In this document: piece by piece, positions 51,857-60,653 of the stretch
Layout of the letters: each line of letters opens with the position of its first letter
Numbering within the stretch: the first letter of the stretch is position 1
Assembly: GCF_001426685.1 (NCBI RefSeq)
Contig: NZ_LMFB01000041.1
Location: 35,537-99,536, forward strand
Direction: 5' to 3'
DNA length: 64,000 bases
DNA from: Rhizobium sp. Root483D2
Lineage (GTDB): Bacteria; Pseudomonadota; Alphaproteobacteria; Rhizobiales; Rhizobiaceae
The notes under the pieces: generated by a model
Told to the model about the DNA's origin: nothing
Databases searched by the model: none
The model's input: only the letters and a program-made list of their open reading frames with translations
Translations under genes and position numbers: made by a program

Positions 51857-52011
51857 GCCGGACCTCATTTTGTTCAATGATGGTCCCTACGATTGAAGCA
51901 TGGAAATGGTTAGCTGGATATTAACAATGCGTCACGGGAAAACAAAATAACGTTCAAAAACAAGTGTTTGGCAGCATGAGTTGGAGAGTGCTGCCAAACG
52001 GTTCGCTGCTC

Positions 52012-52842
52012 TCACCGCTTTAAATGCCGCGTCAGGCGGGTTTCGATCCAGGCCCAGAGATTGCGCAGCAATTCCACCATGATCAGGTAGAGCACGGCGG
52101 CCCAAAGGTACATCTGGAAATCATAGGTGCGGGAAAAGGCGCGGCGGGTTTCGCCCATCAGGTCGAAGACGGTGACGATCGCGACGATGGCCGAGCCCTT
52201 GATCATCAGGATGATCTCGTTGCCATAGGGCCGAAGGGCGACGATCATCGCCTGCGGCAGGATGATCTTGAAGAAGGCAACGCCTTTGGGCAGGCCAAGG
52301 GCTGCGGCGCCTTCATGCTGGCCGCGCGGCACGCTTTCGATGGCGCCACGCAGGATCTCGGCCTGGTAGGCAGCGGTGTTCAGCGTGAAGGTGAAGAGCG
52401 CGCAGAACCAGGCATCCTTGAACAGCGACCAGAGCCCGACGGCCTCCAGATAGGGCCGGAAACTGCCCAGGCCGTAATAGACGAGGAAGAGCTGGGTGAT
52501 CAGCGGCGTGCCACGGAAGAAATAGACATAGCCATAGGCGATCCAGGACAGAACCTTGTTCTTGGTCATCCGGCCATAGGCGATCGGCAGCGAGAGGATT
52601 GCGCCCAGCACGATCGAAATGCTGACGAGCGTCAGCGTGACGCGCAAGCCGGACAGGAAGCTCGGGCCGTATTTGGCGAATTTTTCAGGGCTCCAGGAAT
52701 CGACGACGAACAGGAAGATGCCGACGGAGACAGCCAGCCACACACCGAGCAGGGCGCGGCCAAGCAGGCGGCTGAACGTGTAGCGCCTCACCGCTTCCGG
52801 CGGTGGCGGCAGGGCAGGCAGCATGGTTTCGGCATGGCTCAT
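52012..52842 (-). CDS. Polar amino acid ABC transporter permease (HisM-type)
   Basis: Membrane subunit of a His/Glu/Gln/Arg/Opine-family importer. A 276-residue protein with about five helices; EAA-type loop EGAAALGLPKGVAFFKIILP, and FFRGTPLITQLFLVYYGLGS, the typical HisM motif. Start 52842 overlaps the stop of the upstream permease gene (ATGA). An N-terminal cytoplasmic Pro-rich stretch precedes the first helix. The ATPase subunit is not in this cluster, so it must be encoded elsewhere. Confidence 0.87.
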   Translation of the reverse strand: MSHAETMLPALPPPPEAVRRYTFSRLLGRALLGVWLAVSVGIFLFVVDSWSPEKFAKYGPSFLSGLRVTLTLVSISIVLGAILSLPIAYGRMTKNKVLSWIAYGYVYFFRGTPLITQLFLVYYGLGSFRPYLEAVGLWSLFKDAWFCALFTFTLNTAAYQAEILRGAIESVPRGQHEGAAALGLPKGVAFFKIILPQAMIVALRPYGNEIILMIKGSAIVAIVTVFDLMGETRRAFSRTYDFQMYLWAAVLYLIMVELLRNLWAWIETRLTRHLKR

Positions 52843-53642
52843 CGGGCAACCTCCGCACGTTTGGTCCAGCGTTCGAGCGCCGAGAAGACGAACGATGATA
52901 CCATCGCCAGGATGAGGAACAGGAGGCAGGCGATCGAGAAGAATTCGAAGGCATTCTTGGTCACGCGGGCAGCGACACCGGTCTGGCGCAGGATATCCGG
53001 CAGGCCGATGACGGAGACGAGGGCCGTGTCCTTCAAGAGCGCCATCCAGAGATTGCCAAGTCCCGGCAGCGCGATACGCACCAGTTGCGGCAGAACGATG
53101 AGCCGCATGGTCTTGCCGCGATGCAGGCCGAGCGCATCGCCGGCCTCGTACTGGCCGCGCGGAATGGCCTTGAAGGCGGAGAGGAGCACTTCCGAGCAAT
53201 AGGCGGAGAAGACAACGCCGAGCGCAATCATGCCGGCGATGAAGGCATTGATCTCGACCGGCCCTTCATAGCCCATGGCCGCCATCGCCTGCTGGGCGAC
53301 GATCTGCAGCCCATAGTAGACGATGAACAGCGTCAGAAGCTCCGGCAGGCCGCGAAAGATCGTCGTGTAGATATTGGTCGCCAGCCGTAGAGATTTTTCT
53401 TCCGATTGTTTTGCCAGCGCGATGAAGAAGCCGAGGAAAAGCCCGATCGGCAAGGTGCAGATCGCCAGGCTCGCGGTGATCATGAAGCCATAGGCGATCT
53501 CGTCGCCCCAGCCGGTATCGCCGCAGGCCAACAGCGTCTCTTGCGCGAATAGCCGGAAGATGCCGATCGGGCCGCACATCGGATCGATGATGCTGGCGAA
53601 CCACGAGACAATGGAAGAGAGGGCAGCAAAAGCAGCCTGCAT
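52839..53642 (-). CDS. Polar amino acid ABC transporter permease (HisQ-type)
   Basis: Partner permease of 267 residues: IFRGLPELLTLFIVYYGLQI, EAGDALGLHRGKTMRLIVLP (coupling loop) and WMALLKDTALVSVIGLPDIL. These three blocks mark the HisQ/ArtQ type. It is between the binding protein and the HisM-type permease on the minus strand. A hairpin in the gap upstream separates it from the binding protein gene. Confidence 0.87.
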   Translation of the reverse strand: MQAAFAALSSIVSWFASIIDPMCGPIGIFRLFAQETLLACGDTGWGDEIAYGFMITASLAICTLPIGLFLGFFIALAKQSEEKSLRLATNIYTTIFRGLPELLTLFIVYYGLQIVAQQAMAAMGYEGPVEINAFIAGMIALGVVFSAYCSEVLLSAFKAIPRGQYEAGDALGLHRGKTMRLIVLPQLVRIALPGLGNLWMALLKDTALVSVIGLPDILRQTGVAARVTKNAFEFFSIACLLFLILAMVSSFVFSALERWTKRAEVAR

Positions 53643-53766
53643 CAGTCTGATTTCCCCTGTATCGCGTCTTTTGCGCGCTTATTGTTATTCTGCTTTGTCA
53701 AACCGGACACTCGTCAGATCAATGCGGCACCAGAATGCGCCGCATTAAACTCACGAGAATCTAGAA

Positions 53767-53791
53767 TGGCGGAAGGGCAGGCCTTCCGCCA
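53767..53791. promoter_or_regulatory. Intercistronic hairpin in the amino acid importer operon
   Basis: TGGCGGAAGG and CCTTCCGCCA form a perfect 10-bp stem with a 5-base loop in the 173-bp gap between binding protein and permeases. It has no T-run. Such stems commonly stabilise the upstream binding-protein mRNA or reduce permease expression. Confidence 0.6.
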
Positions 53792-53815
53792 TCATATTTC
53801 AGCAACAACTCAAGA

Positions 53816-54598
53816 TTAATCGCCGTAAACGTCGAAGTCGAAATATTTATCGGCGACTTCCTTGTACTTGCCATTGGCGCGGATGGCTGCAATCGCCGTG
53901 TTGAACTTGTCCTTCAACGCGGTATCGCCCTTGCGCACGGCAATGCCGGCACCGATGCCGTTGATTTCCGGATCGGGCTTCAGGGCCTTCAGGAGCTTGC
54001 AGCAAGCGCCATCGGCCGTCTTCAGCCAGGATGTCAGGACAACGACGTCATCGATGACCGCATCGACGCGGCCATTGGCGACGTCAAGCTTGTACTCGTC
54101 CGGGGTCGGATAGAGCTTCAACTCCGATTCCTTGAAGAAGGCTTCGGCATAGTTGGAGTGCGTCGTCGAGGACTGTGCGCCCAGCGACTTGCCGGCGAGG
54201 CCAGCTTCGGTCGCTTCGGTGATCGGCGAATCCTTCGGAACGACGATGGCCGGGCCGGTATTGTAGTATTTGTTGGTGAAATCGACCTTTTCCATCCGCT
54301 CCGGCGTGATCGACATCGAAGCGATGATGGCATCGAACTTCTTGGCGAGCAGAGCCGGAATGATGCCGTCCCAATCCTGGGTGACGAAGGTGCATTCGGC
54401 CTTCATCTCGACGCAGAGCGCCTTGGCGATATCGACGTCGAAGCCGGTCAGGGTGCCGTCGGCTTCCAGATTGTTGAAGGGCGGGTAGGCGCCTTCCGTA
54501 CCGATGACGATTTTTTCGCCATCGGCCATGGCGGAGCCTGCCATCAGCGCGAAAACGGCAGCGGAAGCGGCCATGGCGAGACGTCTGGAAATACGCAT
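53816..54598 (-). CDS. Lysine/arginine/ornithine-type substrate-binding protein
   Basis: Periplasmic receptor, 260 residues: signal peptide RLAMAASAAVFALMAGSAMA, then GEKIVIGTEGAYPPFNNLEA, GTLTGFDVDIAKALCVEMKA, DWDGIIPALLAKKFDAIIAS, MEKVDFTNKYYNT and a C-terminal helix VADKYFDFDVYGD. These are family hallmarks of HisJ/LAO/ArtJ proteins. Cys pairs (KALCVEMKAEC, DGACCKLL) suggest disulfides. Specificity within basic amino acids and opines is not resolved. First gene of the importer operon. Confidence 0.9.
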   Translation of the reverse strand: MRISRRLAMAASAAVFALMAGSAMADGEKIVIGTEGAYPPFNNLEADGTLTGFDVDIAKALCVEMKAECTFVTQDWDGIIPALLAKKFDAIIASMSITPERMEKVDFTNKYYNTGPAIVVPKDSPITEATEAGLAGKSLGAQSSTTHSNYAEAFFKESELKLYPTPDEYKLDVANGRVDAVIDDVVVLTSWLKTADGACCKLLKALKPDPEINGIGAGIAVRKGDTALKDKFNTAIAAIRANGKYKEVADKYFDFDVYGD

Positions 54599-54982
54599 TG
54601 TGATCCTCTCTGTTGGCGGACAGCCGGTTTCTTGTTCTTAACGGCCGCCGGTAAGCCAACCGTCTTTGCGGTCGGGCTGGCGCGATATTCCTACGCTTTA
54701 AATGGAAAAATCAACAGGAAAGCAGTGCTGCCTTGATGAAAAGTCTGCACATCTTCATGCCGTCGCACTGGTTGCGCCGGGATGCAGGCCTATGTCTGGC
54801 GAAGATGAACGCAACATTCATGCTGAGTTAATGCAGGTTTCGCTAATCAACCATGTCTGATTTGAGCCGGTTCGCCTTTTTTTCACCGCCTGGCCTGTCC
54901 AAAGAGCGGTGAGGGACGGACGGTGGGGATGCCCCTCCGGTTCAACGCAACGAAAACGGGACCTCTGAAGGAGGAGACATTT
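54599..54982. other. Intergenic region between the amino acid importer and the OmpA-family gene
   Basis: About 384 bp between divergent genes; must hold two promoters. AT-rich stretches occur near 54695-54720 and 54830-54850. No hairpin or coding frame was supported. Confidence 0.4.
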
Positions 54983-57208
54983 ATGAGCATCCGATCCAAA
55001 CTTTTCGCCACCGTGGCGTTTCCCATGCTGTCGATTTCGGTCGCCATCCAGCCGGCTTTGGCCGACAGTCTGATGAAGCCGTTCGAAGTCGCGCAGGAAG
55101 ATGGCGCAGCGCAAGCCGATGGCGGCGAACAGGCACCGGAAGACGTGATCAAGAAGCGCCGCCCGCGCGCCGAACAGTCCGGAGAACAGCCGGCGGAAAA
55201 CCAGGAGCAGGAGCCGAGCCGCGCCGAGCGCCGCAAGCAGCGCGCCGAACAGCAGCAGGAGCAGGCTCAGCCCGAACAGGAAGCCCAGCCGGCGCAGGAA
55301 GAACAGCCAAGCCGCGCTGAGCGCCGCAAGCAGCGGGCTGAACAGCAGCAGCAGGAGGAACAGGCCCAGCCGTCCGGCGACGATGGCGCCGCAGCGGCTG
55401 CCGAAGAAAAGGCCAAGGCGCGTGCCGAGCGCAAGAAGCAGCAGGCCGAACAGCAGCAGGAGCAGCCCTCCGGTGATGACGGCGCTGCAGCGGCTGCCGA
55501 GGAAAAGGCCAAGACCCGTGCCGAGCGCCGCAAGCAGAAGGCTGAGCAGCAACAGCAGGAGCAGCAATCCGAACAGGCGCAGCCCTCCGGTGACGATGGG
55601 GCGGCAACGGCTGCCGAAGAGAAGGCCAAGGCCCGTGCTGAACGCAAAAAACAGCAGGCCGAGCAGCAGCAGGAAGAACAGGCCCAGCCGTCTGATGATG
55701 ACAACAGCAAGGCTTCCCGGCAGGAAAAAGCCAGGGATCGTGCCGAGCGCAAGAAGAAGTTGGAGGAAGAGCAGCGGACTGCTCCCTCGCGCGACGACGC
55801 GGAACTACAGAAAGCCGCCGAGGAGAAAGCGCGTATCCGCGCTGAAAGAAAGGCGCGCGAACAGGCCGAGCAGCAGGAGGAAGGTCAGCAGGATGGCCAG
55901 GAGCCGGCAGCCGAGGGCGCTTTGCGTCCGGCCATCGACGGTGATGCGGAGCCCGCCAAGCGTCCCGATCGCCGCAAGCCGATCCCGGAGGTTGTCGATA
56001 CCCGCAGCCAGGAGGAAAAGCAGGAGATCGCCAGCGACCCATCCAAGAGCGACGAAACCGTCGTGCTTCCGGTCGATAATGGCGCAGCCGTTCTCGACAG
56101 CGACAAGGATGCCGACAATGCCGACGGCAATGCGCGCGAAAATCGCCGCAAGCAGCGTGAGCGTGCCCGTGCAGAGGACGATAATGTCGAAGTTCCGAAG
56201 AGCGATGCCGAAGCGCAGTCGCGGCGCAACGACCGCCGTCCGACCCGCGAGGAACTCGGCGCCAATCTGAAGGAGGAAGGCCGCCGTGTCGACCGGGAGC
56301 CGGAATTCGGCGTCAACGACCTGATCGATGCCTTTACCGGCAATGGCGGACGGCGTCCGCGCATCGATGAGAGCCGCGACAACCGCACAGTTATCGATTT
56401 CGGCGACCAGATCATCGTTCGCAGCGACGACCGCCCGCGTCTGCGCCGCAACGCGCAGGAAACCTACTATGAAGAATTGTCGCGCGGCCGGTCCCGCGAG
56501 ACGATCGAGCGGCCGAACGGCGTGCGCATCGTGACGATCTACAATCGCTACGGCGATATCATGCAGCGCTCGCGGATTGACCAGGACGGCCGCGAATATC
56601 TGATGATCTATGCGCCGGAAGCCGATGAGGGTCCGCGCCCGCCGGCCTATGACGTGGGTGAGGATCTGCCGCCGATGCGCCTGCGCGTGCCGGTTCGCGA
56701 TTACATCATCGATACGTCGAGCGAGCCAGACCGCGATTACTACGACTTCCTCGCCGAACCTCCGGTGGAGCAGGTCGAGCGTACCTATACGATCGACGAG
56801 GTGAAGAACTCTGCCCGTATCCGCGACAAGGTGCGCCGTATCGATCTTGATACCATCACCTTTGCGACCGGCAGCGCCGAAGTTCCGTTGTCGCAGGCGA
56901 AAACCCTGCGCAAGGTGGCCGATGCGATGCTGGAAGTGATCGAGAAGGATCCGGGCGAAACCTTCTTCATCGAAGGCCATACGGATGCCGTCGGTGGCGA
57001 CGAGCCGAACCTGGTGCTCTCGGACGAGCGCGCCGAATCGGTCGCTTCGCTGCTGAGCGAAGTCTATGACATTCCGGCCGAAAACCTGGTCACACAGGGC
57101 TATGGCGAGCGTTTCCTCAAGGTGCGCACGCAAGGGCCAGAGCAGGAGAACCGTCGCGTGACAATCCGCCGCGTGACGCCGCTGGTCCGTCCGGTGGCCC
57201 AGAAATAG
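54983..57208 (+). CDS. OmpA-family envelope protein with Lys/Arg/Gln-rich repeats
   Basis: A 741-residue protein: signal peptide LFATVAFPMLSISVAIQPAL, then a highly charged repeat region (~60-330) with six to seven imperfect copies built on RAERRKQRAEQQQ and PSGDDGAAAAAEEKAKARAE, likely helical and elongated. A second low-complexity part follows, then ~430-600 ordered segments (DFGDQIIVRSDDRPRLRRNA). The C-terminal OmpA domain starts at ~620: DTITFATGSAEVPLSQAKTL, FIEGHTDAVGGDEPNLVLSD, LVTQGYGERFLKVRTQ, which bind peptidoglycan. GAAGGAGG upstream. Role: outer-envelope/peptidoglycan linker; the repeats may span the periplasm. Confidence 0.87.
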   Translation: MSIRSKLFATVAFPMLSISVAIQPALADSLMKPFEVAQEDGAAQADGGEQAPEDVIKKRRPRAEQSGEQPAENQEQEPSRAERRKQRAEQQQEQAQPEQEAQPAQEEQPSRAERRKQRAEQQQQEEQAQPSGDDGAAAAAEEKAKARAERKKQQAEQQQEQPSGDDGAAAAAEEKAKTRAERRKQKAEQQQQEQQSEQAQPSGDDGAATAAEEKAKARAERKKQQAEQQQEEQAQPSDDDNSKASRQEKARDRAERKKKLEEEQRTAPSRDDAELQKAAEEKARIRAERKAREQAEQQEEGQQDGQEPAAEGALRPAIDGDAEPAKRPDRRKPIPEVVDTRSQEEKQEIASDPSKSDETVVLPVDNGAAVLDSDKDADNADGNARENRRKQRERARAEDDNVEVPKSDAEAQSRRNDRRPTREELGANLKEEGRRVDREPEFGVNDLIDAFTGNGGRRPRIDESRDNRTVIDFGDQIIVRSDDRPRLRRNAQETYYEELSRGRSRETIERPNGVRIVTIYNRYGDIMQRSRIDQDGREYLMIYAPEADEGPRPPAYDVGEDLPPMRLRVPVRDYIIDTSSEPDRDYYDFLAEPPVEQVERTYTIDEVKNSARIRDKVRRIDLDTITFATGSAEVPLSQAKTLRKVADAMLEVIEKDPGETFFIEGHTDAVGGDEPNLVLSDERAESVASLLSEVYDIPAENLVTQGYGERFLKVRTQGPEQENRRVTIRRVTPLVRPVAQK

Positions 57209-57245
57209 CCATAGTCCGGTCTCTCTGCTAGAGATGCCCTGAGCG

Positions 57246-57276
57246 ACGGCCCGATGCGCAAGCGCCGGGCCGTTTT
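57246..57276 (+). terminator. Terminator after the OmpA-family gene
   Basis: ACGGCCC and GGGCCGT pair perfectly (14-base loop), followed by TTTTG. It lies 37 bp after the stop. Confidence 0.75.
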
Positions 57277-57332
57277 GCGTCGTGTATTATTCCATCCCGG
57301 CACTCCTGCCGGATTGCATTCGCGAGTTTCCG

Positions 57333-58067
57333 ATGAAAACTGTTCTTGCCGCTCTCCTGATCAGCATGTCCGCCGGTCACGCCTGTCTTGCTGCAACCCG
57401 GCTGGTGGAGCCGAAGCTGCAGCTTGAAAGCCAGGCGAAGGGGGCCGCACCGCGCGTTGCCCTGACTTTCGATGCCTGCAGCGGCAAGACCGACGTGCGC
57501 ATCCTGTCGACCCTGATCGAGAACCGCATCCCCGCGACGATCTTCGTGACGGCGCGCTGGCTGAAACGCAACGCCGCAACCATGGCCATCTTCAAGGCGC
57601 ATCCTGATCTGTTCGAGATCGAGAATCACGGGGCGATGCATGTTCCGGCGGTCGATCATCCGGTCTCGATTTATGGCATTGCGGCGGCCGGCAGTGCGCA
57701 GGCGGTTGCGGCGGAAGTTGCCGGCGGGGCGGGCGCGATCGAAGCCGAAGGTCTGCAGCCGCACTGGTTCCGGGGCGCAACAGCGAAATATACCCTGTCG
57801 TCGATCGGGCAGATCCGGCAGATGGGATTTCGGGTTGCGGGCTATTCGGTGAATGGCGATGGCGGTTCGCTGCTTGCGGCAGGCGCTGCACAAAAGCGGT
57901 TTGCCTCTGCCAAGGACGGCGACGTGATCATTGCCCATATCAACCAGCCGGCGCATGCGGCCGGAGACGGCGTCGTCAAGGGCATCCTCGACCTGAAAAC
58001 CAAGGGCTACACGTTCGTGCGTCTCGAAGAGGCGACCGAGGACGGCAGCGACGACACGACGAACTGA
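57333..58067 (+). CDS. Polysaccharide deacetylase (NodB-homology) family protein
   Basis: A 244-residue secreted protein: signal peptide MKTVLAALLISMSAGHACLA, then NodB-type fold. Motif 1 is VALTFDACSGKTD (first Asp as usual; second Asp of TFDDG replaced by Ala), motif 2 is ENHGAMHVP (HxxxH), motif 3 contains LQPHWFRGATAKYT, and the end is GDVIIAHINQPAHA with a His at motif 5. The metal Asp replacement marks a divergent subgroup with TFDAC; activity is plausible but not certain. Likely acts on an envelope polysaccharide. It converges with mobB, 10 bp apart. Confidence 0.82.
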   Translation: MKTVLAALLISMSAGHACLAATRLVEPKLQLESQAKGAAPRVALTFDACSGKTDVRILSTLIENRIPATIFVTARWLKRNAATMAIFKAHPDLFEIENHGAMHVPAVDHPVSIYGIAAAGSAQAVAAEVAGGAGAIEAEGLQPHWFRGATAKYTLSSIGQIRQMGFRVAGYSVNGDGGSLLAAGAAQKRFASAKDGDVIIAHINQPAHAAGDGVVKGILDLKTKGYTFVRLEEATEDGSDDTTN

Positions 58068-58077
58068 TCGCCGAAAA

Positions 58078-58614
58078 TCATTCCGGCTGTTTTGCCAGTC
58101 CCGTGGTCTGCTCGATGAAATCGGCGATCGCCAGCGTGTCGGCGAGGTCGAAGACCGTGAGGCCGCTGTCTTCGACCGGGTGATCGGCGGCAATCGCGAC
58201 AATGTGCGGATCGGTGGGGGCGAGCGGCTCGCGGTTCCTGGAGTCCAGCCGCCGGGCCTCGATCTTCGGGATCGGCTCGCGCTTGTAGCCTTCGATCAGC
58301 ACGAGATCGCAGGGCGCCAGGCGTGCGAGGATTTCCGGGAATGTCGGCTCGGGCGCACCGCGCAGCTCGTGCATGATGGCATAGCGCGTGCCCGAGACGA
58401 TGGTCACCTCATGGGCACCTGCCTCACGGTGGCGAAAGCTGTCGGCGCCGACCTTGTCGATGTCGAAATCGTGGTGGGCGTGCTTGACCGTCGAGACGCG
58501 GTAGCCGCGGCGCGTCAGTTCGGTGACGAGGCGCACGGCAAGACCGGTTTTGCCGGAATTCTTCCAGCCGGCGATGCCGAAGACTTTTGGACCCTTGGTT
58601 TCAAGCTCTGTCAT
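58078..58614 (-). CDS. mobB: Molybdopterin-guanine dinucleotide biosynthesis protein B
   Basis: A 178-residue GTP-binding protein assisting conversion of molybdopterin to MGD, the cofactor of many molybdoenzymes. P-loop VFGIAGWKNSGKTGLAVRLV, STVKHAHHDFDIDK, and LVLIEGYKREPIPKIE (family marker). Start overlaps the stop of mobA by 4 bp; co-transcribed and coupled with mobA. Confidence 0.92.
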   Translation of the reverse strand: MTELETKGPKVFGIAGWKNSGKTGLAVRLVTELTRRGYRVSTVKHAHHDFDIDKVGADSFRHREAGAHEVTIVSGTRYAIMHELRGAPEPTFPEILARLAPCDLVLIEGYKREPIPKIEARRLDSRNREPLAPTDPHIVAIAADHPVEDSGLTVFDLADTLAIADFIEQTTGLAKQPE

Positions 58615-59267
58615 CGTTCAAGCCCCTCGATCAGCGGCAGCCAGCGCTGTGCCGTTTCAAGGTCTGCCTTTGTGTTGATATTGAAGAACGGGTCGATCGG
58701 GCCGTCCACGGTTTCGATCACCGGGAATTCGGCCTTTTCAAACGGGTGGCTTTCGATGAAACCACGCACCCGGCGCTTTGCGTCGGTCAGCAGCCAATGT
58801 TCGAGCGCATCGGCCAGGGCAACCGGCCAAAGCGCAAAGACCGGATGCATGATGCCGGCCGAAGAGGCAACGGCGATCTGGCCGGGGCGGGTGAGCGCCT
58901 GTTGAAGCCGGGCAACGAGATCACGCGGAAAGAATGGCGTGTCCGTCGGGACGGTGGCGATGTGGCTGGCAATCGGCGAATGCCGCGCCGCATGCCGCAT
59001 TCCCGACAGCACCCCTGCCATCGGCCCGACATGGCCGGGAACCGTATCGGCAAAGACGGCGATGCCGGGCGAAAGGTTCAAGCCACCTTTATTGCTATTG
59101 ACGCTGAGGCCGTCCGTCTGGGGCGCGAGACGTTCGATGACATGGTGCACAAGCGGCTTACCCCCCAGCATCACCGCCGCCTTGTCCTCACCCATGCGCG
59201 ACGACAGGCCGCCGGCGAGCACGACGCCGCGCGGGAGATGGGATGGCGGGCTTGCCGGTAGGCTCAT
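58611..59267 (-). CDS. mobA: Molybdenum cofactor guanylyltransferase
   Basis: Adds GMP to molybdopterin. A 218-residue protein: GVVLAGGLSSRMGEDKAAVM (nucleotide-binding), GPMAGVLSGMRHA, VPTDTPFFPRDLVARLQQ (catalytic acids), PFFNINTKADLETAQ near the end. Start 59267 (MSLPASP) is preferred; the longer frame has no family match. First gene of the mobA-mobB pair. Confidence 0.92.
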   Translation of the reverse strand: MSLPASPPSHLPRGVVLAGGLSSRMGEDKAAVMLGGKPLVHHVIERLAPQTDGLSVNSNKGGLNLSPGIAVFADTVPGHVGPMAGVLSGMRHAARHSPIASHIATVPTDTPFFPRDLVARLQQALTRPGQIAVASSAGIMHPVFALWPVALADALEHWLLTDAKRRVRGFIESHPFEKAEFPVIETVDGPIDPFFNINTKADLETAQRWLPLIEGLER

Positions 59268-59292
59268 GAGACAGTCTTGTTTTCTAAGAGGT

Positions 59293-60198
59293 TCATTTCG
59301 GCGATCCCGGTTGCGATTGCTGCGCAAGCGCGATCCGCCGCTTGTTTTCGCGGGCGAATGTATAAAGCCCCGAGCCGATAATGATCGCAACGCCGGTCAC
59401 CATCCATACATCCGGCTCTTCGGCAAAGAACAGGATGCCGATGCTGATCGACCAGATCAGGCTGGTATAGCGGAACGGCGCGACGATGGCGATTTCGCCG
59501 TTGCGCATGGCCAGAACAATACATTGATAGCCGACTAACAGCAGCAGGCTGGCCCCGGCCAAAATGCCGATCGAGGTCATCGACATCGGTTGCCAGCCGC
59601 CGAGCGGTACGATGAGAATAGCACCTGTTACGGTGATGACGGTGGCAGTGATCACGGAGATGAACAGGGAGGGAATCGCAGGATCGATCCGGCGGGTGCA
59701 CAGATCGCGGATCGCTGCGCAGACGACGGAGACGACGACGCTTAAAGCCGCGACTGTGAAGCCTTCCGGGCCAGGTCTGAGAATGATGAGCACGCCAACA
59801 AAGCCGATGAGGATCGCCAGCCAGCGCCGCCAGCCGACGGGTTCGCCGAGAAACAACGCCGCCCCCAAAGTGACCGCCAGCGGCAGCGCCTGAAGGATCG
59901 CCGAGGCATTGGCGAGCGGGATCTGTCCGAGCGCATAGATATAGGAGATGGAGGCGCCGACTTCGGCGGCGATCCGCAGCGCAATGACCGGCGAGCGGAT
60001 CAGCCGGAACGAACGCAACGCGCCGAAATGGCGCGCCAAGAGCAGAACCAGCACCGATGTGAAGAAGCCGCGCACCAGCATGATCTGGCCGGCATTCATC
60101 ACGCCGGTGACGGACTTGATCAGCGCGTCGTTGCAGGTGAAGCCTGCCATGGCCAGGCACATGAAGATGGCGCCGCGGAAATTTGCGGTGGGTTGCAT
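59293..60198 (-). CDS. EamA/DMT superfamily transporter
   Basis: A 301-residue protein with ten membrane helices as two EamA repeats: FMCLAMAGFTCNDALIKSVT at the start, ALGQIPLANASAILQALPLA in repeat one, LLLLVGYQCIVLAMRNGEIA and PFRYTSLIWSISIGILFF in repeat two. Family members move amino acids, nucleotide sugars or metabolites; substrate unknown. It is upstream of mobA on the same strand, 25 bp apart, so co-transcription is possible. Confidence 0.85.
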   Translation of the reverse strand: MQPTANFRGAIFMCLAMAGFTCNDALIKSVTGVMNAGQIMLVRGFFTSVLVLLLARHFGALRSFRLIRSPVIALRIAAEVGASISYIYALGQIPLANASAILQALPLAVTLGAALFLGEPVGWRRWLAILIGFVGVLIILRPGPEGFTVAALSVVVSVVCAAIRDLCTRRIDPAIPSLFISVITATVITVTGAILIVPLGGWQPMSMTSIGILAGASLLLLVGYQCIVLAMRNGEIAIVAPFRYTSLIWSISIGILFFAEEPDVWMVTGVAIIIGSGLYTFARENKRRIALAQQSQPGSPK

Positions 60199-60653
60199 TC
60201 TTTTTACAGGTCCGTTCTCATCGCTGCCCGGTTTCTTGAAACAGCGATGCGGCGGGCTTCAAGTCTGCGCTGCTGGTCTTTGCCTATCTCTAAAGCATCG
60301 GCATTTGTTTTATGCAACTGCTATCCCGGTTCTGTTTAAATTGATGGCAGCACTGCAAGAATAGCCAATTCCATTCTCTTTGTAGAACCGTGAAATATGG
60401 CCCTGCCGAAATTTTGAGCGCGCTTTTAAACCCTGGGATTTTTGGCGAAATATTAAGTTTCGCTGCCTATCGTGATCAAATTCCGCTGCCCTTCGCATGA
60501 TGCGAATAAGGTTGACGTAACGGACACCTATGTCCGCTCGCCTCAACCGGATGACATTCCGATCAGCGCCATGGCTGCGCCCCGGTTCGTTCGTTCTCAA
60601 CCAGAGAGCAATCTGGCGGAAATGTCCGATTTGCTCAACATCTGGAGTTCGGA
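60199..60653. other. Intergenic region upstream of the second chemoreceptor
   Basis: About 455 bp between divergent genes. It is AT-richer than the surrounding genes, especially near 60300-60480. No coding frame with a ribosome site, no strong hairpin; promoters for the transporter and the chemoreceptor must lie here. Confidence 0.4.

Noticed and set aside
55805-57133. 442-residue minus-strand frame opposite the OmpA-family gene
   Set aside because: Antisense shadow: the OmpA frame has signal peptide, repeats and conserved motifs, this frame none.
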